Assembly (NCBI GenBank): GCA_020829485.1
Contig: JAIVFU010000096.1
Span: 1-23,483 of the forward strand
Direction of reading: 5' to 3'
Length of the DNA stretch: 23,483 nt
Source of the DNA: Nostoc sp. CHAB 5834
GTDB lineage: Bacteria > Cyanobacteriota > Cyanobacteriia > Cyanobacteriales > Nostocaceae
Positions 14,753 through 23,357 of the stretch are shown one piece after another. Within the stretch, counting starts at the first letter, position 1. Each line of letters opens with the position of its first letter. Made by a program: the position numbers and the translations under genes. The notes beneath the pieces are model-generated. The model saw only the letters and a program-made list of their open reading frames with translations, was not told where the DNA came from and searched no databases.

Positions 14753-17700
14753 ATGAAAACAGTATTACCAGATCGCCAGCAATCCTTAGTGCAGTGGGTA
14801 AGCCAAGCAACAGGGATCAACACTTTCGGGGTGAAAGTCCGGTTACGGGGAAATAACCTTCATATTCTTTGTGAAGGTACAGACTGTCCGCAGCGTTGGC
14901 ATACCTTGTCTGACTTGCTGCAAGCACTACAGCAGACAGACTTGGATATTCTCACAAGTGACGAACAACCCTCAATATATCAAGTATTTGTCTATGGACG
15001 AAGAAAAGGGGAACAGCGCCCCCAATGGTGCCATCGGGTTTACTTGAATCAAATAGATAAGCATCTAGAACAGGTAAAGCAAGCGCTGCTAGAAGATTCG
15101 GAAAAATCAAAACAATCGGCTGGGGCGCTGATTGTCTCTAACGAAAGTTTGGCACGCCAAGGGAACCCAGAAGCGATCGCTCGCTATCTGAGCGAAACTC
15201 TGAGTACGTTAGGTGTATCAGTACAGGCAAAAATCAAGCCATATAAGCCAAAGAACTCTCAGCCAGAAGAAAATCGCCTGTGGATATTTTGCCAGTCGAG
15301 CTATAGCCCTGATGCATCATTGCTTGCTGAACCAATAGCACAAAAGTTGCGTTATCTCAAGCTTATCGGCTACCAAGATGCAATAATTGTTTCCCAGGTG
15401 AGCGGCGAAACTGCCCCTGATTGGTTGCTGCGGGTGGATTTGACACCACCAGAGGTAATGCTGAAGGAATGGGCGCGTTGGGGCGATATACAAGCGATCG
15501 CGCGATTATTAACTGAGGTATTGTCAGGGTTAAAAGTTGCTGTCCAAGCTTTTCTGAAAGAATCAACGCTACATATCTTTTGTAGCCCAGCTTTTGATCC
15601 TTTGGGAACTGCGCCAATCCCCGACAAGGAAGTTTGCTTAGAGGCGATTTTACCGCAACTAGAAGCGATCGCACCTCAAGGCATTCTCGCCGCCACCATA
15701 TACGGGCAAAAAGCAGGCGACAATGAACCAACTTGGATTGATTGGATAGCTTTACCTGCGACAAATTATCCCGCCTTTGCTACATCACCGCTAGATTTGG
15801 CGAATACTGGCGATGAACCAGCCATCATATTTTTACTGGAGCGTTTACTCAATCCTGACCTGGATTGGCGTTTATTGACAGGTGGAGTTCGCGTACTTCT
15901 GCTGAACAAAAATGATTTATTGCACATCATGTGTGATGCACCTGTTTGTCCAGCCCGTCAACAAGTAGCAACTAAAGTTACGCAGTTTATCCGCCAGTTA
16001 AAAATTCCCGGTATTATGGGGGTACGTGTCTACGGTCGCCGCGCTGGGAATAAAGAACCTTTTTGGCATTATGGCGTTGATATTGAGCATCGCCAACGGT
16101 TAGTACCAGAAGCAACCCCAGAATTTGCTGCTACTTCTAAATACGTTAATGATTTAGTAACCTCTGAGACTAGTGAGCCAATTTTGCGCCCCGACTTAAC
16201 AACTGAAGAAGTTCAAAGTTTTGTAACAGAAGTCGCGCGAGATTGGATAACAACGGCGAGTGCAACGGCGAAAAAATTCCTGTTACAAAGCCAGTTATTT
16301 ATCGAAAGCGATCAGTCAGCAGAACAAAGCCCTGATGTTCAAGGACTTAAGGTTGCTTTAGTGTGGGGAACACTGGGATTATTGCTTACCCTTCAAACTG
16401 ATTGGGTGTTGGGTAGAATTATTGCAATTAGTATGCCAAGTCCAAAATTAGCCAGCGTCTTACCTTCATCATCTTCTGGTGAAAAGGCATCTTTGACATC
16501 TGGGAAAACTCAGAGTGAGAAAACGACATTTTTTACCAGCACTTCCAAAACAAAATCTTCTCCAAATCAGAGTTCTGTATTTAATGCTTCGGAGTTTACC
16601 CAAACTGATGATACCCCGACAAATAATTTGGCAGCCGCACCACTGAAGGAAAAAGCAACCGCTACCGCTATTCTATTAGCAGCGCGATCGCAGATGCCAA
16701 GTTTTAATGTCAGGCAGTTAGACGAGCAACTAGCACTGTATAAACAGCGTTTAGCTAGAACTGGTACTCCGCCAGATGTGTTGATTATTGGCTCCTCCCG
16801 CGCTCTCAGGGGAGTAGATCCCGCAGCACTTTCTAAAGCTTTAGCAACTCAAGGCTATCCAAATATTGATGTATTTAACTTTGGAATCAACGGTGCCACT
16901 GCACAAGTTGTAGACTTTGTAATTCGCCACGTACTGGAAGCATCAGAACTGCCTAAAGTAATTATCTGGGCAGATGGGGCCCGTGCCTTCAACGGTGGAC
17001 GCGAAGATATTACCTTTAAATCCATCGCTGCATCAGCTGGTTATAAACAAGCGTTCCAAAAAGCCCCAACAACTGCCAATAACAGCGATTTGCCCGAAAA
17101 TACAGTAAATTCGGGAGAAGAAAAGATAAAAGAAGAAAAACCAGAGATTAGCGCCTATCAAGCTGTGAATCAGTCGTTAAATCAGGCTCTAGCATCTCTT
17201 TCTGCTAGCTATCCAAACCGCGACCAAATTAAAAGTTTACTGCAAAAACAACTGCTTATAAGTGGTCGCAATCAGACGGTGGGATCGCAAAAACAGCTAA
17301 CAGACGGTACTTCAGATGAAATTATTTCCCAGCAAGCAGTTGATTTTGATGGCTTTCTACCTTTGTCAATTCGCTTCAATCCTGCAAGATACTATCAAAA
17401 ACATTCTAGAGTTCCCGGAAATTACGACAACGACTATAAATCTTTCCAAATAGAAGGACAGCAAGATTCTGCCTTTCAAGAAGTGCTTCAGTTTGCCCAG
17501 TCTCAGAAAATTTCTTTAGTGTTTGTCAACATGCCTCTGACAGAAGATTATTTAGATCCAGTGCGTAAACAACATGAGCAAGAATTTCAGCAATATATGT
17601 TGCGTTTAGCTACTAATCCCAACTTTATTTATCGAGATTTGAGCCAACAGTGGCCAAAAGCAAATAATTACTTCTCTGATCCCAGCCACCTCAACCGCTT

Positions 17701-17764
17701 TGGAGCATACGAAATCTCCAAAAAGCTGGCTAATGATCCGATGATTCCCTGGCCAGTGAAGTAG
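14753..17764 (+). CDS. Large SGNH/DUF1574-type protein with four N-terminal repeats
   Basis: 1003 residues. The C-terminal domain (about 673-1003) is SGNH-hydrolase-like: IIGSSRALRG with Ser681/Ser682, VFNFGINGATAQ, and SDPSHLNRFG with Asp976 and His979 as the D-x-x-H pair. It resembles AlgJ/AlgX/DltD-type partners of MBOAT acyltransferases and cyanobacterial DUF1574 proteins. The N-terminal half holds four divergent repeats, each with an LHIxC-like strand (Cys40, Cys180, Cys277, Cys394) followed 44-52 residues later by a P-x-W ending (Trp92, Trp224, Trp328, Trp438), usually after YGrkaG. A hydrophobic segment at about 534-557 and a Ser/Thr-rich linker (about 560-640) separate the halves. By inference the repeats are cytoplasmic and the SGNH domain extracytoplasmic. 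The MBOAT gene follows at 17898, so polysaccharide O-acetylation is the likely role. Confidence 0.8.
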   Translation: MKTVLPDRQQSLVQWVSQATGINTFGVKVRLRGNNLHILCEGTDCPQRWHTLSDLLQALQQTDLDILTSDEQPSIYQVFVYGRRKGEQRPQWCHRVYLNQIDKHLEQVKQALLEDSEKSKQSAGALIVSNESLARQGNPEAIARYLSETLSTLGVSVQAKIKPYKPKNSQPEENRLWIFCQSSYSPDASLLAEPIAQKLRYLKLIGYQDAIIVSQVSGETAPDWLLRVDLTPPEVMLKEWARWGDIQAIARLLTEVLSGLKVAVQAFLKESTLHIFCSPAFDPLGTAPIPDKEVCLEAILPQLEAIAPQGILAATIYGQKAGDNEPTWIDWIALPATNYPAFATSPLDLANTGDEPAIIFLLERLLNPDLDWRLLTGGVRVLLLNKNDLLHIMCDAPVCPARQQVATKVTQFIRQLKIPGIMGVRVYGRRAGNKEPFWHYGVDIEHRQRLVPEATPEFAATSKYVNDLVTSETSEPILRPDLTTEEVQSFVTEVARDWITTASATAKKFLLQSQLFIESDQSAEQSPDVQGLKVALVWGTLGLLLTLQTDWVLGRIIAISMPSPKLASVLPSSSSGEKASLTSGKTQSEKTTFFTSTSKTKSSPNQSSVFNASEFTQTDDTPTNNLAAAPLKEKATATAILLAARSQMPSFNVRQLDEQLALYKQRLARTGTPPDVLIIGSSRALRGVDPAALSKALATQGYPNIDVFNFGINGATAQVVDFVIRHVLEASELPKVIIWADGARAFNGGREDITFKSIAASAGYKQAFQKAPTTANNSDLPENTVNSGEEKIKEEKPEISAYQAVNQSLNQALASLSASYPNRDQIKSLLQKQLLISGRNQTVGSQKQLTDGTSDEIISQQAVDFDGFLPLSIRFNPARYYQKHSRVPGNYDNDYKSFQIEGQQDSAFQEVLQFAQSQKISLVFVNMPLTEDYLDPVRKQHEQEFQQYMLRLATNPNFIYRDLSQQWPKANNYFSDPSHLNRFGAYEISKKLANDPMIPWPVK

Positions 17765-17770
17765 GAAACT

Positions 17771-17897
17771 GGGGAGTGGGGAGTGGGAGTGGGGAGTGGG
17801 GAGTGGGGAGTGGGGAGTGGGGGATGAGGGAGCAGGGGGAGCAGGGGAAGAATAACTATTAATTATTGATCAATGACAAATGATAAATAACTAAAAA
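17771..17897 (+). repeat. Composite heptamer array between the SGNH and MBOAT genes
   Basis: Seven GGGGAGT units (the third one G short) at 17771-17818 begin 6 bases after the upstream stop. GGGGGATGAGGGAGCAGGGG and a similar segment follow, then an AT-rich stretch with ATGAC/AATGAT motifs to the next start. Block order matches the minus-strand array at 10687-10806 with few differences. The G runs are on the sense strand. Confidence 0.85.
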
Positions 17898-19397
17898 ATG
17901 AACTTTATATCAATTTTTTATGGGCTGTTCTTATTAAGTGTGTTAGGAATTTATTGGTCTTTAGCACAACAGAAATTGCGATTGTGGACGCTGCTAATTG
18001 CCAGCTTGGTTTTCTACGCATCTTTGCAGATGCAGTACGTGCCATTACTATTAGCGTTGACATATATTAATTTCCGTGTGGGGCTAGAGATTGGTAAAAA
18101 TACCTCACCAGGAAAACATTCTCTTGACTGGCAAATTTCTAATGAAGAGTGGCAATTTGCCCAAGGTGACTGGAATCGCCGTCGTTTAAAAGTTTTGTGG
18201 GTAGGGATAATTCTAAATATTTTACTGTTATTAGGTTATAAGTATTTTACTCCTTTATTAAAGTTTGTTTTTAATGTGCAAACAAACTCACCCGATAGCT
18301 CTTTTAAATTAATTGCACCCTTGGGAATTTCATTTTTTACCTTTGAATGCATTGCTTATTTAATAGATGTTTATCGCGGTGCCCCTGCTACTGAGCAGTT
18401 TCTCAAATTTGCTACCTACAAATTATTCTTCGTAAAACTGATTTCAGGGCCGATTACGCGCTACCACAACTTAGCAAATCAATTCAATACACTAGAATTA
18501 CCCAATAGCGATAGAGTCGCCCAGGCGCTGTGGTTGATTGCTAGAGGTGCAGTCAAAAAAGGTATTTTTGCAGACCACCTTGGTATTTTTGTCGATTTAT
18601 GTTTTGGTAATCTACAACGGGCGGGTAGTACCGATTTGTGGTTAGCTACATTTGCCTACGGTTTGCAATTATATCTAGATTTCAACGGTTACGTAGATAT
18701 TGCCCGTGGTAGTGCGATGCTTTTCGGCTTGGTTCTACCTGAAAATTTCGATTTTCCCTACTTCAGCACCAATATTTCAGAATTTTGGCGGCGCTGGCAT
18801 ATCACTCTAGGAGATTGGCTACGTAACTATGTCTACTTCCCTTTAGGTGGTTCCCGTCGGGGTTTAGTCCGTACATGCTGGAATTTATTTATTGTGATGC
18901 TAATCGCTGGTATCTGGCACGGTGCTGCTTTGGGTTATCTAGTTTGGGGCATATTGCATGGGTTAGCCTTGGTGGTTCATCGACTTACAGATACTATGAG
19001 CGATCGCTTTGAAAATCTAGAACAATTCTGGCAAAATCCTCTAGGTATCTTTGTCGCTTGGTTATTAACCCAACTAATGGTTTTTACCTCTTGGATTTGG
19101 TTCCGTCTACCTAACCTCGAAGACTCTTCTTTGGTAATTCGGCATCTTTGGGGTTATCCGGCTGATGCCCAGTTTGCTGAAAAAGTCTATGTAGATGCCT
19201 TAAATATAAGCCAATCTCAACTCACTTGGGTACTTATAGCTTTAGCTGCTCTTATGACTGTAGTCTATACCTTCAACCGAATACTAAAGTTAGAGTTTAA
19301 CTGGCCTCTTAAGCTTGTCTTCGTTCCTCTATGTTTCTACGCTGTTTGGTTATTTGCTCCTGAAGGCAGTTTGCCCTACATCTACTTTGATTTTTAA
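17898..19397 (+). CDS. MBOAT family O-acyltransferase (AlgI/DltB-like)
   Basis: A 499-residue polytopic membrane protein that should transfer an acyl group, usually acetyl, across the membrane to a polysaccharide or other surface acceptor. Hydrophobic segments run along the whole length, starting with FISIFYGLFLLSVLGIYWSL. The MBOAT core is clear: PLGISFFTFECIAYLIDVYRG, SEFWRRWHITLGDWLRNYVY with His301, and IAGIWHGAALGYLVWG with His341, the presumed catalytic histidine. The SGNH protein upstream is its expected partner, in the manner of AlgI with AlgJ/AlgX. The two genes are 133 bp apart with a G-rich array between them. The ATG at 17898 is preceded by an A-rich stretch without a clear Shine-Dalgarno. 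The substrate is unknown. Confidence 0.92.
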   Translation: MNFISIFYGLFLLSVLGIYWSLAQQKLRLWTLLIASLVFYASLQMQYVPLLLALTYINFRVGLEIGKNTSPGKHSLDWQISNEEWQFAQGDWNRRRLKVLWVGIILNILLLLGYKYFTPLLKFVFNVQTNSPDSSFKLIAPLGISFFTFECIAYLIDVYRGAPATEQFLKFATYKLFFVKLISGPITRYHNLANQFNTLELPNSDRVAQALWLIARGAVKKGIFADHLGIFVDLCFGNLQRAGSTDLWLATFAYGLQLYLDFNGYVDIARGSAMLFGLVLPENFDFPYFSTNISEFWRRWHITLGDWLRNYVYFPLGGSRRGLVRTCWNLFIVMLIAGIWHGAALGYLVWGILHGLALVVHRLTDTMSDRFENLEQFWQNPLGIFVAWLLTQLMVFTSWIWFRLPNLEDSSLVIRHLWGYPADAQFAEKVYVDALNISQSQLTWVLIALAALMTVVYTFNRILKLEFNWPLKLVFVPLCFYAVWLFAPEGSLPYIYFDF

Positions 19398-19589
19398 TAA
19401 AACATAAGACAATTTACAACTTATTATTTCTTTACAAATCAACAAAACTTAAAATTTTTGCAACAGGCTTTTTGTAAAGGAATATAAAGAGAATTAACTA
19501 AGCGATCGCATCATTGAAAGTTATAGCTAGTTTGGTGTTGAAACGGCTGACAACGCCTTTTTTATTACTATTGTTTATAGTAGGAAAAC
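19398..19589. other. AT-rich MBOAT-psbA spacer
   Basis: This is the upstream part of the 340-bp gap before psbA. It contains one HIP1 octamer (near 19501) and T-rich tracts. No gene was seen and no clear terminator for the MBOAT gene. Confidence 0.5.
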
Positions 19590-19618
19590 TTTACAGTTCT
19601 ATGAGCTTGTTAAATAAT
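19590..19618 (+). promoter_or_regulatory. Candidate psbA promoter
   Basis: TTTACA (19590-19595) and AATAAT (19613-19618) each match the sigma-70-type consensus at 5 of 6 positions, with an optimal 17-base spacer. Transcription from about 19625 would give a leader of roughly 110 nt before the ATG at 19738. No start site has been mapped. Confidence 0.45.
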
Positions 19619-19737
19619 TCTGTTACAGAATATTAAGTCAGAGATCGCCTCAAAGTAAATTCATGTAGACTGTATTTCAACAGGCAAAATAAATATTGCT
19701 TGTTCCATATTTAACAACCCATAGCACTTATAAAACA

Positions 19738-20820
19738 ATGACCACAACCTTACAACGGCGCTCTGACGCTAGCGTATGGGATCGCTTTTGCGAGTGGATC
19801 ACCAGCACCGACAACCGTATATATATCGGTTGGTTTGGTGTATTGATGATCCCAACCCTGCTAGCTGCTACTGTTTGCTTCGTAATCGCTTTCATCGCAG
19901 CACCTCCAGTAGACATCGATGGTATCCGCGAACCTGTTGCAGGTTCCTTGATCTACGGAAACAACATCATCTCTGGTGCAGTTGTTCCTTCCTCCAACGC
20001 TATCGGTTTGCACTTCTACCCCATTTGGGAAGCAGCTTCCTTAGATGAGTGGTTGTACAACGGCGGCCCTTACCAATTGGTAGTTTTCCACTTCTTGATC
20101 GGTTGCGCTTGCTACCTGGGTCGTCAGTGGGAACTTTCTTACCGCTTAGGTATGCGTCCTTGGATTTGCGTAGCTTACAGCGCACCTTTGGCTTCTGCTA
20201 CCGCAGTATTCTTGATCTACCCAATCGGTCAAGGTTCATTCTCTGATGGTATGCCTTTGGGTATCTCTGGAACCTTCAACTTCATGATTGTGTTCCAAGC
20301 AGAACACAACATCTTAATGCACCCCTTCCACATGTTAGGTGTGGCTGGTGTATTCGGCGGTTCCTTGTTCTCGGCAATGCACGGTTCTCTAGTAACTTCT
20401 TCCTTGGTGCGTGAAACCACCGAAACCGAATCCCTTAACTACGGTTACAAATTCGGTCAAGAAGAAGAAACCTACAACATCGTTGCAGCCCACGGCTACT
20501 TCGGTCGTTTGATTTTCCAATACGCTTCCTTCAACAACAGCCGTTCACTGCACTTCTTCCTCGCAGCTTGGCCTGTCGTCGGTATCTGGTTCACCGCTTT
20601 GGGTATCAGCACGATGGCATTCAACCTAAACGGTTTCAACTTCAACCAATCAGTTATTGACTCCCAAGGTCGCGTTATCAGCACCTGGGCAGACGTAATC
20701 AACCGCGCTAACTTGGGTATGGAAGTAATGCACGAGCGTAACGCTCACAACTTCCCCCTAGACTTAGCTGCTGGTGAAGTTACTCCTGTCGCTCTGACTG
20801 CTCCTGCTATCAACGGTTAA
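19738..20820 (+). CDS. psbA: Photosystem II D1 protein
   Basis: D1 is the photosystem II reaction-centre core subunit in the thylakoid membrane. From ATG 19738 the product is 360 residues, the standard D1 length. An in-frame TTG 14 codons upstream is ignored because D1 begins MTTTLQRR. Functional residues are all present: Tyr161 (TyrZ), Asp170, Glu189 and His190, His198 (P680), His215 and His272 (iron/quinone), Ser264 (QB site), His332, Glu333, Asp342 and Ala344. A 16-residue C-terminal extension follows, which CtpA would remove. Position 130 is Gln, the residue usual in the standard low-light D1 form rather than the Glu of high-light forms. Codon use is strongly biased (TTC, AAC, TAC, GGT), unlike the neighbours, as expected for very high expression. 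A strong terminator follows. Confidence 0.98.
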   Translation: MTTTLQRRSDASVWDRFCEWITSTDNRIYIGWFGVLMIPTLLAATVCFVIAFIAAPPVDIDGIREPVAGSLIYGNNIISGAVVPSSNAIGLHFYPIWEAASLDEWLYNGGPYQLVVFHFLIGCACYLGRQWELSYRLGMRPWICVAYSAPLASATAVFLIYPIGQGSFSDGMPLGISGTFNFMIVFQAEHNILMHPFHMLGVAGVFGGSLFSAMHGSLVTSSLVRETTETESLNYGYKFGQEEETYNIVAAHGYFGRLIFQYASFNNSRSLHFFLAAWPVVGIWFTALGISTMAFNLNGFNFNQSVIDSQGRVISTWADVINRANLGMEVMHERNAHNFPLDLAAGEVTPVALTAPAING

Positions 20821-20840
20821 TTCTGAAGATTTAGCTAAAT

Positions 20841-20876
20841 AAAAAGCGCCCTCCAGAAATGGGGGGCGCTTTTTTT
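20841..20876 (+). terminator. Strong intrinsic terminator of psbA
   Basis: Stem AAAAAGCGCCCTCC / GGGGGGCGCTTTTT with one mismatch, a 6-base loop and a run of T. It lies 20 bp after the psbA stop and is the clearest rho-independent terminator in the window. Confidence 0.9.
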
Positions 20877-20918
20877 GTTAGATTCAAGCTACAACTCCTA
20901 TGGATGAGGAATCAGGTA

Positions 20919-21617
20919 ATGACTGCTTCTGTGGAACATGGCTATGGTTTAAATAATAGCGCTTTTATCCCTCCTTTAGAAAGTGGCGATCGCTTAACCC
21001 GCCACGAATTCGAGCGGCGTTATACAGCAATGCCTAATAAAAAAGCAGAATTAATTGAAGGAGTCGTCTACGTGGCATCACCACTGCGTTTTAGAAGTCA
21101 TGGCCAACCTCATGGACAGTTAATTACCTGGTTGGGAGTTTATCAAGTTTGCACTCCAGGTTTAGCGCTAGGCGACAATGCTACCGTGCGCTTGGATTTA
21201 GACAATGAGCCACAGCCTGATGTTTTGCTGTTGATAGATAAACCAACCAGAGGACAGGCACAAATAAGTGAAGATGATTACGTAGAAGGCGCACCGGAAT
21301 TAGTAGCAGAAGTAGCAGCTAGTAGTGCATCTATTGATTTATACGACAAAAAACGCGCCTACCGTCGCAACGGAGTACAGGAATACATCGTTTGGCAGAC
21401 TTTGGAAAATAAACTCGACTGGTTCTGTTTGCAAAATGGTGAATATTTACCACTGGTGGCGGATGCAGATGGTGTGATTAAAAGTACAGTATTTCCAGGT
21501 TTGTGGTTAGCTGCCACCTCACTAATTACAGGAGATATGACGAAAGTTTTAGCAGTACTGCAACAAGGGTTAAATTCAAAAGAACACGTTGAGTTTGTTG
21601 AGCGTTTATCTGAGTAA
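20919..21617 (+). CDS. Uma2 family (DUF820) PD-(D/E)XK nuclease-fold protein
   Basis: 232 residues from ATG 20919. Uma2 proteins are very numerous in cyanobacteria and have a restriction-endonuclease-like fold; their biological role is poorly known. The expected elements are present: MPNKKAELIEGVVY near the N-terminus, PDVLLLI with Asp101, ELVAEVAASSAS with Glu131, then a Lys-rich helix and GVQEYIVW. The frame is open from 20859, but that would put the start inside the psbA terminator. ATG 20904 is an alternative. I choose 20919 because AGGA lies 8 bases upstream. It is a lone gene after psbA with no methyltransferase or toxin-antitoxin partner, so there is no sign of a restriction system. 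Confidence 0.88.
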   Translation: MTASVEHGYGLNNSAFIPPLESGDRLTRHEFERRYTAMPNKKAELIEGVVYVASPLRFRSHGQPHGQLITWLGVYQVCTPGLALGDNATVRLDLDNEPQPDVLLLIDKPTRGQAQISEDDYVEGAPELVAEVAASSASIDLYDKKRAYRRNGVQEYIVWQTLENKLDWFCLQNGEYLPLVADADGVIKSTVFPGLWLAATSLITGDMTKVLAVLQQGLNSKEHVEFVERLSE

Positions 21618-21894
21618 AACTTAATATAAGTGCCTTGAAAAATATAAATAGTGACACAGATAAAATTTTAAAAAAATATCTGGTGTATTTGGGTACAATT
21701 ACTAAATTGTTACTCATCTATATTAGTAAATGCTTTGGTATAAATAAAAATAATTATCAAAACTGTGAGCAGTGAGTAAACTAACTACTGACGGTTATCT
21801 CCAGAGTTAATGTATTTCCACTGACTACAACTCTCAATTTTTAATTTTTGTCTCAATTCAATATAAAATCTAAAACTTAAAATCCAAAATCAAC

Positions 21895-23286
21895 ATGGCA
21901 AACCTAACTCCCAATTCTAGTTTTAGTTTGACACTGCGCTTGCAAATTCCCAATCGTGTAGGGATGTTAGCATCCGTAACCCAGGCGATCGCAACTACTG
22001 GCGGTAATCTCGGTCAAATTGATTTAATCGAGCAAACCCGCAAAGAGTCCACCCGCGATCTGACTGTGGATGCTGCTAGTACTGAACACGCTGAAACCAT
22101 TGTGCAAGCAGTCAAAGCATTACCAGACATCAAGCTACTCAGCGTCTACGATCGCACCTTTAATTTGCATCGCGGTGGCAAAATCAGCATTACTAGCAGA
22201 ATTCCCTTAAGAAGTGTGTCTGATTTAGCAATGGCTTACACACCTGGAGTTGGTCGAATTTGTACAGCGATCGCTCAAGATCCAGAGGAAGTTTACAAGT
22301 TAACCATCAAACAAAACACCGTTGCCATTGTTACCGATGGTAGCGCCGTTTTGGGATTGGGAAATCTCGGCCCAGCTGCTGCTCTCCCAGTCATGGAAGG
22401 CAAAGCAATGCTGTTCAAGGAATTTGCAGGGCTAGATGCTTTTCCCATTTGTTTGGCCACCCAAGATACAGAAGAAATTATCCAGACAGTCAAGAATATT
22501 GCGCCAGTTTTTGGGGGTGTGAATTTAGAGGATATCGCTGCACCTCGCTGCTTTGAAATTGAAAGAAGATTGCGCCAAGAGTTAGATATCCCCGTTTTTC
22601 ACGATGACCAGCATGGTACAGCAATTGTCACCTTAGCAGCGTTATTTAATTCGCTGAAACTGGTACAAAAGGCAATGGCGGAAATCCGCATCGTGATTAA
22701 TGGTGCTGGGGCGGCGGGAGTAGCGATCGCTCGATTACTGCGGAAAGCTGGGGCAGAAAAAATCTGGATGTGCGACTCTAAAGGGATTATCTCTACCAGT
22801 CGCACCGATTTGACAGAAGAAAAACTTGAATTTGCCGTGAAAGCGCAAGGTACATTAGCGGGTGCAATGCAAGGGGCAGATGTGTTTATTGGAGTCAGCG
22901 CACCGGGAGTTTTGACACCAGAAATGGTGCAATCGATGGCGAAAGATCCAATTGTCTTTGCAATGGCAAATCCGATTCCAGAGATTCAGCCAGAATTAAT
23001 CAGCAAAGATGTAGCTGTGATTGCTACCGGTCGCAGTGATTACCCGAATCAAATCAATAACGTTTTAGCTTTTCCTGGGGTATTCCGTGGTGCTTTAGAT
23101 TGTCGGGCCCATACAATTACCACCACAATGTACCTAGAAGCCGCAAATGCGATCGCTTCTTTAGTTAAGCCTTCAGACTTGAATCGGGAACATATTATCC
23201 CTTCCGTCTTTGATAAGCGCGTTGTTACTGCTGTTGCTGCTGCTGTACAACAAGCAGCGCGTCAAGAAGGTATCGCTCGGAATTAA
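21895..23286 (+). CDS. NAD(P)-dependent malic enzyme with N-terminal ACT domain
   Basis: A 463-residue enzyme that oxidatively decarboxylates malate to pyruvate and CO2. Residues about 10-85 form an ACT domain (LRLQIPNRVGMLASVTQAIA), a small-molecule-sensing regulatory module. The catalytic part follows: AYTPGVG with Tyr115, EGKAMLFKEFAG with Lys170, metal ligands Glu212 and Asp213 in NLEDIAAPRCFE and Asp238 in FHDDQHGTA, the Rossmann loop NGAGAAG (269-275), MANPIPEI, and GRSDYPNQINN. Cofactor choice (NAD or NADP) cannot be settled by eye. ATG 21895 begins directly before the ACT domain. A 17-base imperfect hairpin follows the stop. Pyruvate from this enzyme could supply DXS, but the genes are far apart and no co-regulation is visible. 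Confidence 0.94.
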   Translation: MANLTPNSSFSLTLRLQIPNRVGMLASVTQAIATTGGNLGQIDLIEQTRKESTRDLTVDAASTEHAETIVQAVKALPDIKLLSVYDRTFNLHRGGKISITSRIPLRSVSDLAMAYTPGVGRICTAIAQDPEEVYKLTIKQNTVAIVTDGSAVLGLGNLGPAAALPVMEGKAMLFKEFAGLDAFPICLATQDTEEIIQTVKNIAPVFGGVNLEDIAAPRCFEIERRLRQELDIPVFHDDQHGTAIVTLAALFNSLKLVQKAMAEIRIVINGAGAAGVAIARLLRKAGAEKIWMCDSKGIISTSRTDLTEEKLEFAVKAQGTLAGAMQGADVFIGVSAPGVLTPEMVQSMAKDPIVFAMANPIPEIQPELISKDVAVIATGRSDYPNQINNVLAFPGVFRGALDCRAHTITTTMYLEAANAIASLVKPSDLNREHIIPSVFDKRVVTAVAAAVQQAARQEGIARN

Positions 23287-23293
23287 TTAAAAT

Positions 23294-23340
23294 AATGGCT
23301 CTTATGGGATGGGCGAGACGTTTATTCCACAAGAGTCATT
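23294..23340 (+). terminator. Hairpin after the malic enzyme gene
   Basis: Arms at 23294-23310 and 23324-23340 are complementary at 14 of 17 positions with a 13-base loop, starting 7 bp after the stop. There is no T-run, so function is uncertain. Confidence 0.45.
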
Positions 23341-23357
23341 ATATGGAATCTCCTATA

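Noticed and set aside
19696..19737. A 14-codon N-terminal extension of psbA from a TTG
   Set aside because: D1 begins MTTTLQRR and is 360 residues from ATG 19738; the extension lies in the leader and has no conserved sequence.
20859..20918. A longer Uma2 start upstream
   Set aside because: It would begin inside the psbA terminator hairpin; ATG 20919 has an AGGA ribosome site and fits the family's N-terminus.
20919..21617. A restriction or defence system around the Uma2 gene
   Set aside because: Uma2 genes are very common in cyanobacteria and there is no methyltransferase, helicase or toxin-antitoxin partner here.
10811..23286. A C4-type carbon-concentrating operon formed by PEP carboxylase and malic enzyme
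   Set aside because: The genes lie about 8 kb apart on opposite strands with unrelated genes between; shared metabolites do not show linkage.
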